From the NCBI GenBank assembly GCA_024278275.1, contig JAJRTN010000005.1, positions 1 to 64,000 of the forward strand: 64,000 bases of DNA, in the 5' to 3' direction. Below the pieces are notes generated by a model that was given only the letters and a program-made list of their open reading frames with translations, did not search any database and was not told the origin of the DNA. Both the position numbers and the translations under genes were made by a program. Shown piece after piece: positions 35,894 through 44,850 of this stretch; position 1 is the stretch's first letter; every line of letters starts with the position of its first letter. This DNA comes from Candidatus Hydrogenedentota bacterium (GTDB lineage: Bacteria; Hydrogenedentota; Hydrogenedentia; Hydrogenedentales; JAJRTN01).

Positions 35894-37096
35894 GTGACGC
35901 GGGTCATACTCGTGTGCCTCTGCCTTTTGGCCCTTTTCACCACGTCCCACGCCGATGAACTCGACGACGCCTTCGCGGATCTCGAGGCCCTGGAGCGGCT
36001 GGATGCCTTGGGCTATGCGGGGGGATACGTGCCCGCGCCCGCCGAGACGGGGGTCCTGCTCCACGATCCATCCCGTACGCAACCGGGAGTAAACCTGGTG
36101 CTTTCATCGCACCGGCTGGGCGCGTCCGTACTCGACGCGGACGGGAAACTCATCCACGAGTGGGCTTTTGACCCGTGGGTGGATATACCCCTCGAAAAGA
36201 TACCGTCATTCGCCTTTCGGGCGCGGCGCAAAGGCTGGAACTACTGGAGTCGGGCGGAGCCGCTGGCCGATGGCGGCTTGCTCTTCATCCAGAAGGGCTG
36301 TGGTGTTTTTCGCATCGATCGGGCCTCAAGGCTGGTATGGGCCAAGTGGCTTCCCGCGCACCACGACCTGCAAATCCAGCCCGATGGGCGCATTTTTGTA
36401 TTGGCGCGGACCGAGCAGCAGGGAAACACCACTCCCGACGACGATTTCATCGTCACCCTGTCGGCAACCGGTGAGGAGCAGGGCCGTATTTCCATCGTCC
36501 ACGCCATCCTGAACTCAGCCTGCGCGCCCCTGCTTCAGTGCTACGGCGGGAACCGTCCTTACCTGCACACCAATAAGATCCACGTGCTCGATGGCAGGTG
36601 GGCCGATCGTGCGCCGGCTTTCAAGAAAGGAAACATTCTTCTGTCCTGCCGCGATATTGATACGATCCTCGTCATCGACCCGAAGGCCGTGCGCGTTGAG
36701 TGGACCTTGAGCGGCATGTGGCGGCGTCAGCACGATCCACGTCCCCTGGCCAACGGCAACCTTCTTATTTTCGATAACCGTGGCAACAAAGGCTACTCCC
36801 GTATCCTGGAGATTAATCCTTTCACACGGGAAATCGCCTGGATCTACGAAGGCACGCCGCCATCCTCCTTTAACAGCCAGGTAGGCGGTGTGTGCGCCCG
36901 TCTTGCCAACGGCAACACCCTCATCACCGCATCCACCCAGGGCCGCGCTTTCGAGGTCACGCCGGACAAGACCGTGGTTTGGGAATACGTCAACCCCCAC
37001 CGAAATGGTGAACACATTGCCCCCCTTTTCGAGGTGCGCCGTATTCCCCAATGGCCACCCCCACGCGTCGTGCCTGTTCATCGCTCGTCCGGGTAG
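35894..37096 (+). CDS. secreted arylsulfotransferase-like beta-propeller protein
   Basis: About 400 residues from the GTG at 35894, opening with a signal peptide (RVILVCLCLLALFTTSHA). The mature part has propeller-type repeats: TGVLLHDPSRTQPGVNLVL, HHDLQIQPDGRIFVL, YLHTNKIHVLDG and RRQHDPRPLANGNLLIFDN. Spaced His residues in these blocks resemble the arylsulfotransferase (ASST/Arylsulfotran_2) family, which moves sulfate between phenols in the periplasm; activity here is inferred only. An upstream ATG at 35780 follows AGGAGA, but the added ~38 residues come from the inverted repeat, so I prefer the shorter form. Confidence 0.7.
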   Translation: MTRVILVCLCLLALFTTSHADELDDAFADLEALERLDALGYAGGYVPAPAETGVLLHDPSRTQPGVNLVLSSHRLGASVLDADGKLIHEWAFDPWVDIPLEKIPSFAFRARRKGWNYWSRAEPLADGGLLFIQKGCGVFRIDRASRLVWAKWLPAHHDLQIQPDGRIFVLARTEQQGNTTPDDDFIVTLSATGEEQGRISIVHAILNSACAPLLQCYGGNRPYLHTNKIHVLDGRWADRAPAFKKGNILLSCRDIDTILVIDPKAVRVEWTLSGMWRRQHDPRPLANGNLLIFDNRGNKGYSRILEINPFTREIAWIYEGTPPSSFNSQVGGVCARLANGNTLITASTQGRAFEVTPDKTVVWEYVNPHRNGEHIAPLFEVRRIPQWPPPRVVPVHRSSG

Positions 37097-37272
37097 GGGA
37101 ATGCTCTCGCTCAACGTTTGAAATGAGGGGGGGAAGAGGCGCTTTACCCGGATGAACCGAAATGGGCAACCCTTCACGAGTTGCTGCGCCAATAGGAGCA
37201 ACGCTCACGCCAGTTTGCACCACCCCGGGTTGCCGGGGCATTATATCCACGGAGAAAGGGAGGAACCGCGGA

Positions 37273-38829
37273 ATGCGAGGTGGGTTGTTATTGTCGTTGT
37301 TGGCGCTGGTATTGTCGGGTTGTCCCGTGCAAATTCAATCGTTCCCGGGAACGGTACAGCAGGGGGAGATTCACTGGTTGCGGCTGGGGGTTGTCTCCGA
37401 TACACACCTGCTGGACGAAGAGAGTCCGGCGCGGGCGGTGCGTCTTGACCCTTTCCTGGCACCAGCCTGGCGACCGCAGGATGGTTACACGGCGCAGGTG
37501 CTGGACGCCACGCTTCAGCGCTTTAACACGATCCACGAAGAAGAGCGTCCCCTGGACTTTGTCCTCGTCACGGGTGACTTGACGGACAACGCTCAGTTTA
37601 ACGAGTTACGCTGGTTCATCGACGTGATGGATGGTCAAACCGTTCTTACCGATTCGGGCCGGGAGGACGGCGCGTTGCGGGACATGCCCGCCGAGGATAA
37701 CCCGAAGCTGCCTTATGCCGCGGTGGGCCTGGCGCCGGGGATTCCCTGGTACGCCGTGCATGGCAACCATGACGGCCTGGCCGTGGGTAATTTCGGCATC
37801 CAGCGCGATGAAGCGTATCCCGCGCAGTGGCGCGCGCCCATGTTGCCCCCGGCGGCCTGGTTCCTGGGGCTCTACGACACCTCGCCGCCCCTCGCCTCGC
37901 TCTGGCCCACGGTGGACGTGAGCCCGGCCGTCATCGAGGCGCGGGAGGAGCCCATCGATCCGGTGACGCTTCAACTGCTTCTGGATGATCTTCCCGCGGG
38001 CCCCGTCACGCCCGATACCCGGCGTCATTTCCTTTCGGACGCAAGCTTCGTGGAGGCCTTTTTTGACACGACATCTTCGCCCGTCGGACATGGCTTCACG
38101 GCGGCAAACCGGGCCGCGGGCACCGTGCGCTACACCGTGCGCCCCGTTTCGGATGTGCCCGTTCGGCTCATCGTCATGAACACCGTGGCGCCGGACCTGC
38201 CCTTCGGGATCCCCGTGGACTACGGTGTCATGACCCGCGAACAATTTGAATCGTTCGTTGTTCCCGAGGTAAAGGCCGCCAGGGCCGCGGGCGAGTATGT
38301 CATCATGGTGTCGCACCACCCCGCGCAGAGTTTCAACAAGCCCTATCCGGGCGACACGGTAAAGGCTTTTGAATTCCGCGCCTTTCTTTCCAGCCAGGGC
38401 AACGTGATTGCCCACCTCGCGGGTCACGAACACCGCAACTTCGTATCGCTCGTGCGTGGTACTTTCCCCTACGTGGAAATCGAAACATCATCGCTCATTG
38501 ACATGCCCCAGGAAGCGCGTTTACTCGATGTCTTCTACAACGCGGCGAAGAAAACGATTCGCCTCGAAAGCCGGATGGTGTCCCACGCCGACGCGCCCAC
38601 CCGTCTCTCGGCGGAAAGTTATCGCCGTGCCACCATCGATCTCGTCGAAGGTAAGACGGAGGCGGATGGGCCGACGTTGGAGACCGTGTTCGGGCCGGAG
38701 ACGGGCCGGCCGATCACCGCGCCCCGCGGCTGGGGCAAATACTCGGTTGACAGCGCGGGCGAACCCGTCGACCGTGATTTCTCCATTACACTTCAGTTCA
38801 AACAATCCTGCCCGAAGGGATCAGCCTGA
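37273..38829 (+). CDS. metallophosphoesterase lipoprotein
   Basis: 518 residues. The lipobox LVLSGC after a hydrophobic stretch makes it a probable lipoprotein. All calcineurin-like metal motifs are present in order: VVSDTHLL (DxH), LVTGDLTD (GDxxD), VHGNHDG (GNHD), VSHHPAQ and LAGHEHRN (GHxH). So it should be an active two-metal phosphoesterase in the envelope, possibly a nucleotidase or phosphodiesterase. A large insert (about residues 160-310) separates the second half and may form a lid. AGGGAGG precedes ATG 37273. The stop TGA shares its last base with the ATG of a small downstream frame. Confidence 0.85.
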   Translation: MRGGLLLSLLALVLSGCPVQIQSFPGTVQQGEIHWLRLGVVSDTHLLDEESPARAVRLDPFLAPAWRPQDGYTAQVLDATLQRFNTIHEEERPLDFVLVTGDLTDNAQFNELRWFIDVMDGQTVLTDSGREDGALRDMPAEDNPKLPYAAVGLAPGIPWYAVHGNHDGLAVGNFGIQRDEAYPAQWRAPMLPPAAWFLGLYDTSPPLASLWPTVDVSPAVIEAREEPIDPVTLQLLLDDLPAGPVTPDTRRHFLSDASFVEAFFDTTSSPVGHGFTAANRAAGTVRYTVRPVSDVPVRLIVMNTVAPDLPFGIPVDYGVMTREQFESFVVPEVKAARAAGEYVIMVSHHPAQSFNKPYPGDTVKAFEFRAFLSSQGNVIAHLAGHEHRNFVSLVRGTFPYVEIETSSLIDMPQEARLLDVFYNAAKKTIRLESRMVSHADAPTRLSAESYRRATIDLVEGKTEADGPTLETVFGPETGRPITAPRGWGKYSVDSAGEPVDRDFSITLQFKQSCPKGSA

Positions 38830-38939
38830 TGTTTGAAACCGCCGACATACTCTGGGTCCTGCTCGGACAGGTTTTCATGCTCTTCATGCCCCTGGTCCAG
38901 GAATGGCTGGGAATTGTCCTCGCATGGATGGGCTTCTGA
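38829..38939 (+). CDS. possible small single-TM protein (36 residues)
   Basis: The frame starts within the stop codon of the metallophosphoesterase gene (TGATG) and encodes MFETADILWVLLGQVFMLFM, then PLVQEWLGIVLAWMGF: an amphipathic to hydrophobic peptide able to span a membrane. The stop-start overlap suggests coupled translation. It has no known family. It could be chance, as only 36 codons are involved. Confidence 0.4.
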   Translation: MFETADILWVLLGQVFMLFMPLVQEWLGIVLAWMGF

Positions 38940-39077
38940 TCGCCCCGAAAAGCGTCCCATCTTTCATCGCCAACAGCCGCCGGCGGCGGTCGCATGATAT
39001 GGGGGGCGCCTTCGTGCTACCATCCGGGCACGCACCTTTACACGGACAATCGGCGCGCATGCCGGGAGGAGAACGTC

Positions 39078-39392
39078 ATGATCCGCAATGCATTTACCAT
39101 GCAGCTCAAGCCGGGGTTTGAAGAGGAATACAAGAAGCGCCACGACGAAATCTGGCCGGAGCTGTCCCAGTTGCTCAAGGAAGCCGGCGTGTCGAATTAC
39201 TCCATTTTCCTCGACCCCGAGACCCTCGTGCTCTACGGCTACCAGGAATTGAGCGACGATAATACGGCGGACGACCTGCCGAAGCATGACATCATGAAGA
39301 AGTGGTGGGCTCACATGAAGGACATCATGGATTCCAACCCGGACAATTCTCCCGTGGTCAAGCCGCTCACGGAAGTCTTTCACGCCGACTGA
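39078..39392 (+). CDS. rhaM: L-rhamnose mutarotase
   Basis: 104 residues, exactly the family size. The family pattern is clear: MIRNAFTMQLKPGFEEEYKK, RHDEIWPELSQLLKEAG (with the active-site His), NYSIFLDPETLVLYGYQE and MKKWWAHMKDIMDSNPDNSP. It speeds interconversion of alpha and beta L-rhamnose in the cytoplasm. No rhamnose isomerase, kinase or aldolase gene is in the window, so it stands alone here. A GGGAGGA site precedes the ATG. Confidence 0.95.
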   Translation: MIRNAFTMQLKPGFEEEYKKRHDEIWPELSQLLKEAGVSNYSIFLDPETLVLYGYQELSDDNTADDLPKHDIMKKWWAHMKDIMDSNPDNSPVVKPLTEVFHAD

Positions 39393-39414
39393 TTATTCCG
39401 GTAGTTTTTGCAGG

Positions 39415-39442
39415 GAGTGCGGCGGTCTGCCGCCGCACTCCG
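39415..39442. terminator. hairpin between convergent genes
   Basis: GGAGTGCGGCGG-TCTG-CCGCCGCACTCC is a perfect 12-bp stem centred between rhaM and the heptosyltransferase. Neither side has a U-run, so termination efficiency is uncertain; as a symmetric stem it could serve both directions. Confidence 0.5.
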
Positions 39443-39465
39443 AAGGCCATGTCTACCGAACAGGG

Positions 39466-40484
39466 TTAGTCGGGCAGGTGCCGAAGCGCGGCTTCGAGGA
39501 CCCGCTCGACGGAGATGCCGGTCATGCAGCGGTGGTCGGTGGCGCATACGGGCTCTTGGCACGGGCCGCAGTCCACGTCGATCCGAACCACTTCGCCCTT
39601 CTCCCAGGGGCCGTCTGAATAGCGCGGGGAGGTGCTACCCATGACGCAGACCACCGGCTTGCCGAAGGCCACGGCCACGTGGCGGGGGCCGCTGTCGTTG
39701 CCCACCAGCAGATCCACCCTGGAAAGGACGGCCTTCAGCCGGGCGATGGTGGGTTGCTTCGTGTGGCACTGGACCAGGGGGTATTTCGCGGCCCGCAGCA
39801 CGGCGTCCCGCGTGTCCTTCTCATCCGGCCCCGTCAACAGGATACAATGGGCGCCCCGTTGTTCGTGCAGCGCGTCGGCCACGGCGGCGAAACGCTCGGG
39901 GGCCCACCGTTTGCTTGGCCCGAAGGCCGCCCCCGGCGCCAGCGCCACAATCGGCCCGCTGTCCGGCAGGAACGCCTGCACCCGCGCCACGTCCGCCTCC
40001 GGAGCGTGCAGTTCCAGGCCCCGCCCGTCATCCTCGCAGCCAAGGCCCGCGACGAGGTCCAGGTATTCCGTGGCCATGTAGACCGGAACGATTTTGCCAT
40101 GCTCCATGTGGGGCCGGACGGCATCGGTCAGCATGGGCGAACGCCACATGCGGCGATAGCCCACCCGTCGGCGCGACCCGGTAAGCCAGGCCAGCAGGGC
40201 GGCGCGGATGGAGTGGGGGAAAATGACCGTCAAATCCCGGGCGTGGGTTCGAAGGCGCCGGCTGAGGGGGAGCATTTTCCCAAACTAAGCTGCGAGGGCA
40301 CGGGGATAAGGTGGTCAATCCAGGGCAGCCCGTCCAGCAACTGACACGCCCCCGCCTTTCCGGCCACGCTGAAAAGGGCATCGGGGTAGCGTGTGCGCAA
40401 CGCCCTCAACGCCGGGGTACACATGGCCACATCCCCCAGCCAGTTGGGTGCGATGGCCAATACGCGCACTTTCGATTCCGTCAT
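39466..40484 (-). CDS. ADP-heptose:LPS heptosyltransferase (GT9), reading frame interrupted
   Basis: Two minus-strand frames together make one ~339-residue GT9 enzyme. The first (from ATG 40484, GGAAG seven bases upstream) has VLAIAPNWLGDVAMCTPALR. The second has RVGYRRMWRSPML, VALAPGAAFGPSKRWAPERF, LLTGPDEKDTRD, and LLVGNDSGPRHVAVAFGKP with VCVMGST, the nucleotide-sugar site. The shift is -1 and falls near 40275-40281, between DHLIPVPSQLSLGK and LPLSRRLRTHARDLTVIF. Apart from the shift nothing is missing. It may be a programmed frameshift, a sequencing error or a fresh mutation. The enzyme would add heptose or a related sugar to lipid A-core in the cytoplasm. Confidence 0.8.
40275..40281 (-). 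other. candidate -1 frameshift heptamer G GGA AAA
   Basis: On the minus strand the zero frame reads TTG GGA AAA TGC. The heptamer G-GGA-AAA fits the X-XXY-YYZ slippery pattern. Slipping back one base gives ATG CTC CCC, exactly the frame of the second half of the heptosyltransferase. No convincing stem or internal ribosome site was found beside it. Confidence 0.4.
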
Positions 40485-40525
40485 GTGCATGCTTCCGGCA
40501 AGAGAACCGCGCCCACACACGGTCC

Positions 40526-40891
40526 TCACTCCTCCCTGTCCGATGGTTTTTTGGGCCTGGTCAGCGTGGAAATAAAGTCATGATCGCCCAGGGTGTCGCG
40601 ATAGCTGTCGCGCTGTTCCTGCAGATGTTTTCGTCCAATCTCGAAAATATCCATCACGGCCCGTACCAGGACCACCCCGAAAAAGATCACCAGCAGAATC
40701 AGCCCGGCGGCGAAGCGCCTGGGTTCGTCACGGTGGGCAAGCAGGTCCACGGCCAGGAAAAGCACCACGGGCGTGACCACCAGCATGTAGAAACTCGCGG
40801 GCCGCCGGCGATGAGCCCGCTTCAGGGCCTCCATGAATTGGCGGCGCAGCGACAAGGCCGGCTTGGGATCGCTGGGATTGTGGTGACCCAT
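40526..40891 (-). CDS. small two-TM membrane protein
   Basis: 121 residues: a basic N-terminus (LRRQFMEALKRAHRRRP), two helices (FYMLVVTPVVLFLAVDLLA and FAAGLILLVIFFGVVLVRAV), and a charged cytoplasmic tail. No family recognised. It lies 41 bp upstream of the heptosyltransferase and 22 bp downstream of the FmdB-like gene, so it is probably in one transcript with both. The start at 40891 has only a weak ribosome site. Confidence 0.6.
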   Translation of the reverse strand: MGHHNPSDPKPALSLRRQFMEALKRAHRRRPASFYMLVVTPVVLFLAVDLLAHRDEPRRFAAGLILLVIFFGVVLVRAVMDIFEIGRKHLQEQRDSYRDTLGDHDFISTLTRPKKPSDREE

Positions 40892-40913
40892 GGAAAAACA
40901 CCCCGGCCCGTGG

Positions 40914-41132
40914 TTAGTTGTAGGGGCAGCTCCCCTGGGCGGCGCAGCAGCTTGGCGCGCCGCAGGGCACGGGCGCGTCATTCCCCGGTGAACCACTCAC
41001 AGGCGCGAAATGGCTCATTTGTTTTTCAAGCCGCTTTGACCCGCACTCCGGGCACAAAGGGGGCGAATCATCTCGAATCAGTATCTCACTGTGCGCGTGG
41101 CAATCCGCGCAGGCATAGACAAAAAGGGGCAT
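40914..41132 (-). CDS. FmdB-type zinc-ribbon protein
   Basis: 72 residues. MPLFVYACADCHAHSEIL followed by PPLCPECGSKRLEKQMSHF is the CxxC...CxxCGS zinc ribbon of the FmdB/CxxC_CXXC_SSSS family. A second Cys cluster (VPCGAPSCCAAQGSCPYN) ends the protein and is not typical of the core family; it may bind another metal. Its role is unknown, possibly regulatory. An AGGAAG site precedes the ATG. It is first in the short operon with the two-TM protein and the heptosyltransferase. Confidence 0.85.
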   Translation of the reverse strand: MPLFVYACADCHAHSEILIRDDSPPLCPECGSKRLEKQMSHFAPVSGSPGNDAPVPCGAPSCCAAQGSCPYN

Positions 41133-41377
41133 GTCTCTTCCTCCCTGGGGGCTGGAACAAAGCGAAAATACGTCTCAAACAACAGGGATTCTGCTTTCCG
41201 ATCTTATCAGGCAGGGCCGGATAATGGCAAGAATACGGGACAGGGCGCCTGTGTGAAATCGCGAAAAGACCTTTTTCAGAGGGACCGCCACATAATTTCC
41301 TCCGTGGCGTGGAGCTGTCGTCGCCCATGATCGCACGGGAGCGTGACCCATAGCGTGAACGGTTGCTGCTTTTCCCT
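41133..41377. other. gene-free stretch
   Basis: Together with the repeat and hairpin listed next, this makes a 376-bp gap between the porin stop codon and the FmdB-like gene, both on the minus strand. It should contain the promoter of the FmdB-like operon. I see no reading frame or clear boxes. Confidence 0.4.
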
Positions 41378-41410
41378 GGAACCACGGTGCTCCGTGGAGA
41401 CGAAGCTTGG
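41378..41410. repeat. hairpin repeat R2
   Basis: CCACGG-TGCT-CCGTGG (41382-41397) inside TGGAACCACGGTGCTCCGTG, followed by GAGACGA. The reverse complement closely matches 44728-44760, so these are two copies in opposite orientation on either side of the porin and trpB genes. Confidence 0.7.
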
Positions 41411-41449
41411 TTCCGGTTATGCCGTGCCAAGTTCCCGGGCTGAAAGTGA

Positions 41450-41486
41450 CAACGCCCCGGTCCGCATGGGTGGGCCGGGGGCGTTG
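41450..41486 (-). terminator. hairpin after the porin gene
   Basis: CAACGCCCCGG pairs with CCGGGGGCGTTG with one bulged G; the loop is about 14 bases. It begins 22 bases after the porin stop codon (minus strand). The following minus-strand bases are GTCACTTTC, a weak U-tract. Confidence 0.55.
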
Positions 41487-41508
41487 CGTGTTAACCGTTG
41501 GCTACAGC

Positions 41509-43062
41509 TTAAAACTTCAACGTGAACTCGCAGTTCAGGTAGTGGACCGGGTCGTCGTCGGTGCCGCCGGCGAAGAGCAGACCGTTCCAACCGTTGAAGC
41601 TGCCTTCCTGCAGACCGTCGTCCACGAGGAGCAGGCTGTAGTGGGCCCAGAAGGTGAGATCTTCCGTGAAGTTGTAGATCCCGGCCACATCCACGGCCCA
41701 CCCCAGATTGTCATCGGCGTTGTCCGTCATGAAGGGGAAAACACCGAAGCGGCTGGGACGGTCAAACGTTTTGTCCGCCAGGAAGTAGGTCAGGTCGAGA
41801 ATCAGGTGGAGATTCGGCCTGGGGTGGGCCATGCCGCCGATGCGGAAAATATGCACGTTTGACAGATCGTTATGCAGGTCAAAACTGCCGTTGTACATCT
41901 GGTTCGAGAAGAGCCGATTGAAGCTCACGCTGGCCTGGGGCTTGTGGAAGGGATTGAGCCATTCACCAAGGGTGATGTCGCGGTTGTCCTCGCCGCCGTA
42001 GTAGCTGTAATCGGCGTGAATACGGGGTGCCCAGGGCGCGTCGAAGGTATAGCCCAGGACAATCTTCGCGCCGAATACGTCGAACTTGGCGTCATCATCA
42101 CCGTAACGGTAAGGCTTGAAACCAAAACCTTGCTGGCCTGCATCGCCAAACTGGTACGCGCCCTGGACGGAGTAATCAAAGGCGGCGTAATGACCAGCGG
42201 CACGGAACCCCACGGTGTTGAGATTGGTGGTGTCATAATTGTCAACGCCGAGAAGACTTTCGGCCCATTCCAGCGCGGGCGTGCCCACGGTATCGTTTAG
42301 GGGGCGGTCGTCGCGAAGGAGGAACCAGTAGACATCGAAGGTCACGTTTTCCAGGGCGGTGCAACTGGCGTAGACACCGTAAAAATCAACGTCGTTGTCG
42401 CCAAAGTCACCAAAGTTTTCGGCCAGCTTGCTGGCGAAGGCATCAATGCTGTAGGAATCACCAGCGTAGGTGAGCCGGACGGCGTCGAAGGAACGGCCCA
42501 CGAAATTCGGACCGAAATCTTTCGGTCCCACAAGCCACTGGTCACCGAAGGAAAGCTCCTGGCGGCCCACCCGCAGCGTGAGGGGCGTGCCCCACATGTT
42601 ACGGGCCTCGATGTAGGCCTGGTTCAACTCCACATCATCCACGGAAGCGGCGCGGCCGTCCACGCCGGTAACATAGTTGGAACGGAAGTCCTCGCCCCAG
42701 ATGTCGTAGCTGTCGAACTCGATGAAGGCGGTGACTTCGTCGGTGAAATCAGCCTTCACGTGGAGCTTGGTTCGCTGCTCAACGAAGTTCAGGTCGCCCC
42801 CATCGGAATCCCAGGAGTAGAAGCTCAGAATGCCGGGGCCGTTGAAAGTCGGCGGGCCATTAAATATACCCACGGGCCGGCCCAGGATACGTCCTGCCGG
42901 GATCCTCATGACCATACCCAAGGGCTTGTTGTAGTTATTGAGGATGGCGTTGAAACGCACACGTACCTCGCCACCGACTTCCACGTTCTGGAGCTCGGCG
43001 AATGCGGGTGTAATTGCGGCCGCCATGAGGACGGCCAATCCCACTGCCACTGCCTTCTTCAT
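41509..43062 (-). CDS. outer-membrane porin, alginate-export-like beta-barrel
   Basis: 517 residues with a clear signal peptide (MKKAVAVGLAVLMAAAITPAFA), alternating aromatic beta strands throughout, and a C-terminal Phe (CEFTLKF) as expected for barrel insertion. The segment TPLTLRVGRQELSFGDQWLV is typical of the alginate-export/AlgE-like barrel family. It should let anionic or sugar-like solutes cross the outer membrane. It is flanked by hairpins on both sides, so it probably forms its own transcription unit. Substrate not predictable. Confidence 0.85.
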   Translation of the reverse strand: MKKAVAVGLAVLMAAAITPAFAELQNVEVGGEVRVRFNAILNNYNKPLGMVMRIPAGRILGRPVGIFNGPPTFNGPGILSFYSWDSDGGDLNFVEQRTKLHVKADFTDEVTAFIEFDSYDIWGEDFRSNYVTGVDGRAASVDDVELNQAYIEARNMWGTPLTLRVGRQELSFGDQWLVGPKDFGPNFVGRSFDAVRLTYAGDSYSIDAFASKLAENFGDFGDNDVDFYGVYASCTALENVTFDVYWFLLRDDRPLNDTVGTPALEWAESLLGVDNYDTTNLNTVGFRAAGHYAAFDYSVQGAYQFGDAGQQGFGFKPYRYGDDDAKFDVFGAKIVLGYTFDAPWAPRIHADYSYYGGEDNRDITLGEWLNPFHKPQASVSFNRLFSNQMYNGSFDLHNDLSNVHIFRIGGMAHPRPNLHLILDLTYFLADKTFDRPSRFGVFPFMTDNADDNLGWAVDVAGIYNFTEDLTFWAHYSLLLVDDGLQEGSFNGWNGLLFAGGTDDDPVHYLNCEFTLKF

Positions 43063-43127
43063 GCTGTTTTTCCCCTTCCGGTTGATTTGGGCACTCCCCC
43101 GGGAGTACCTGCTTTACCCTTCCACCA

Positions 43128-43153
43128 GACCGCCCCGCCCATGCGGGGCGGTC
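43128..43153 (-). terminator. hairpin after trpB
   Basis: A perfect 11-bp stem GACCGCCCCGC / GCGGGGCGGTC with loop CCAT, 21 bases after the trpB stop codon on the minus strand. No U-run follows, so it may only slow polymerase or protect the 3' end. Confidence 0.5.
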
Positions 43154-43174
43154 CATTGAAACACGCATTGAACC

Positions 43175-44533
43175 CTAAACCTTGGGCACTTCGGCCACGG
43201 CCTGTTCGATGATCTTCTGCTCAAGATCATAGTCCGTCAGCCCGCCGCTGAAATAGGCCGCGTAGGAGCTCATGTCAAAGTGGCCATGACCACTGAGGTT
43301 GAAGAGAATCGTCTTGCCTTCGCCCGATTCCCTGCACGCCAGTGCCGCGTCGATGGCGGCCTTGATGGCGTGACAACTCTCGGGCGCGGGCACGATACCC
43401 TCCGCCTGGGCAAAGGTAAGGCCGGCCTCGAACACGGGGTTTTGGTGGTAGGCCTCCGCCCGAACATCGCCACTCTTGACCAGGTGGGCCACCAGGGAAG
43501 CGACGCCGTGGTAGCGCAGCCCACCGGCATGAATCGCCGGTGGCACGAAGTTGTGGCCCAAGGTATATTGGATGAGGAGGGGCGTGAGTTCGCCCGTGTC
43601 ACCGAAATCATAGGCGTAGACGCCGCGCGTAAGGGTCGGGCAAGCCGTGGGCTCCACGGCGACCACGTCGATATCCTTGCCCTGCGTCAGCTTGTCCTGC
43701 ATGTAGGGGAAGGCAATACCCGCGAAATTCGACCCGCCGCCGCAACAGCCAATGACCACGTCAGGATAGGCGCCCACGCTTTCCATCTGCATCTTGGCCT
43801 CTTCGCCGATAATGGTCTGATGCAAAAGCACGTGGTTCAACACGCTCCCCAAACTGTATTTGATCTTGCCGCCGCTCGTCGCGGCAACCTCCACGGCTTC
43901 GCTGATCGCCATGCCGAGAGACCCCGTCGAATCCGGGTACTTTTCAAGGAAAGCGCGGCCCGCGTTCGTGGTGTCACTGGGGCTGGGCGTCACGTCGGCG
44001 CCATAGGTTTGCATGAGCGTCCGGCGGTAGGGTTTTTGCTCGAAACTCACTTTTACCATGTAGACCGAGCATTTCATGCCGAACATGCTGCAGGCAATGC
44101 TGAGGGCCGTGCCCCACTGGCCGGCACCCGTCTCGGTGGAAAGCGCTTCCACCCCGGAGACCTGGTTGTAATACGCCTGGGCCACCGCCGTGTTGAGCTT
44201 GTGGCTGCCCGAGGGACTCACGCTTTCATTCTTGTAATAGATTTTGGCGGGTGTATCGAGCGCCTTTTCGAGGCGGTAGGCGCGGCGCAACGGCGTGGGA
44301 CGCCACAGACGGTATGCGTCCATGATTTCCCCCGGGATCGAAATGTGCCGTTCCTGGCTCATTTCCTGCTCAATGAGATTCATGGGAAAGAGCGCCGCGA
44401 GATCGTCCGGTCCAAGCGGTTGATGGGTCCCCGGATGCAATGGCGGGGGAACGGGCGTGGGCAAATCCGCTGCCACGTTGTACCAGGCGTCCGGCATTTT
44501 CGCGCCATCAAGAAGGATATTGTACTGGTTCAT
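43175..44533 (-). CDS. trpB: tryptophan synthase beta chain, TrpB2 type
   Basis: 452 residues, longer than TrpB1 (~400) and typical of TrpB2. The PLP lysine is Lys112 in [16 protein letters not shown]. Other TrpB2 marks: [44 protein letters not shown] (phosphate loop) and [17 protein letters not shown]. It condenses indole or indole derivatives with serine. No trpA or other trp genes are near, consistent with TrpB2 acting alone, for example to salvage indole. Confidence 0.93.
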   Translation of the reverse strand: MNQYNILLDGAKMPDAWYNVAADLPTPVPPPLHPGTHQPLGPDDLAALFPMNLIEQEMSQERHISIPGEIMDAYRLWRPTPLRRAYRLEKALDTPAKIYYKNESVSPSGSHKLNTAVAQAYYNQVSGVEALSTETGAGQWGTALSIACSMFGMKCSVYMVKVSFEQKPYRRTLMQTYGADVTPSPSDTTNAGRAFLEKYPDSTGSLGMAISEAVEVAATSGGKIKYSLGSVLNHVLLHQTIIGEEAKMQMESVGAYPDVVIGCCGGGSNFAGIAFPYMQDKLTQGKDIDVVAVEPTACPTLTRGVYAYDFGDTGELTPLLIQYTLGHNFVPPAIHAGGLRYHGVASLVAHLVKSGDVRAEAYHQNPVFEAGLTFAQAEGIVPAPESCHAIKAAIDAALACRESGEGKTILFNLSGHGHFDMSSYAAYFSGGLTDYDLEQKIIEQAVAEVPKV

Positions 44534-44727
44534 GATTACACCTTTTCTGGTTTGAGGAAGCCCGGTCTCTCATCCGCCACTCCCCATTCCCCATGACGAT
44601 GGAACCGAAGCCGACACCCGACAACACCGCTCCATCCTGGAAGCTTAACAGCATAATGCCAAAATGTATCCGGGATTTCCAGTCGGACCGAATTACCATG
44701 CTGGCTCCTTTAACCCGGCCCGGCCGG
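44534..44727. other. gene-free start of a 616-bp intergenic region
   Basis: The gap between trpB (leftward) and the SDR gene (rightward) runs to 45149. This first part should carry the trpB promoter. The rest holds repeats R2 and R3 (listed separately) and, from 44851, sequence in which I see nothing definite. Confidence 0.4.
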
Positions 44728-44760
44728 AATCGTCTCCACGGAGCACCGCCGTGGTTCCGC
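44728..44760. repeat. hairpin repeat R2 (opposite orientation)
   Basis: CGTCTCCACGGAGCACCGCC followed by GTGGTTCCGC; the reverse complement of the copy at 41378-41410 with a CCG insertion in one arm. The inner stem is CCACGG / CCGTGG. Confidence 0.65.
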
Positions 44761-44770
44761 GGGAAGGTAG

Positions 44771-44850
44771 AAGAGGCTTCCAGCCTCTTTAAAGCGGCTG
44801 GACGCCGCTTCTATCTTACCGTCATCCCCGCGAAAGCGGCGGAGAATCTC
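44771..44850. repeat. hairpin repeat R3 (long copy)
   Basis: Three adjacent stems: AAGAGGCT-TCC-AGCCTCTT (44771-44789), AAGCGGC...GCCGCTT (44792-44810), and GTCATCCCCGCGAAAGCGG (44821-44839). The first stem equals the one at 56085-56103 except for a paired C-G to A-T change. Confidence 0.75.

Noticed and set aside
33848-36082. 744-codon minus-strand open frame
   Set aside because: It runs antisense to ilvB and starts inside the next gene; the ilvB motifs on the plus strand are decisive.
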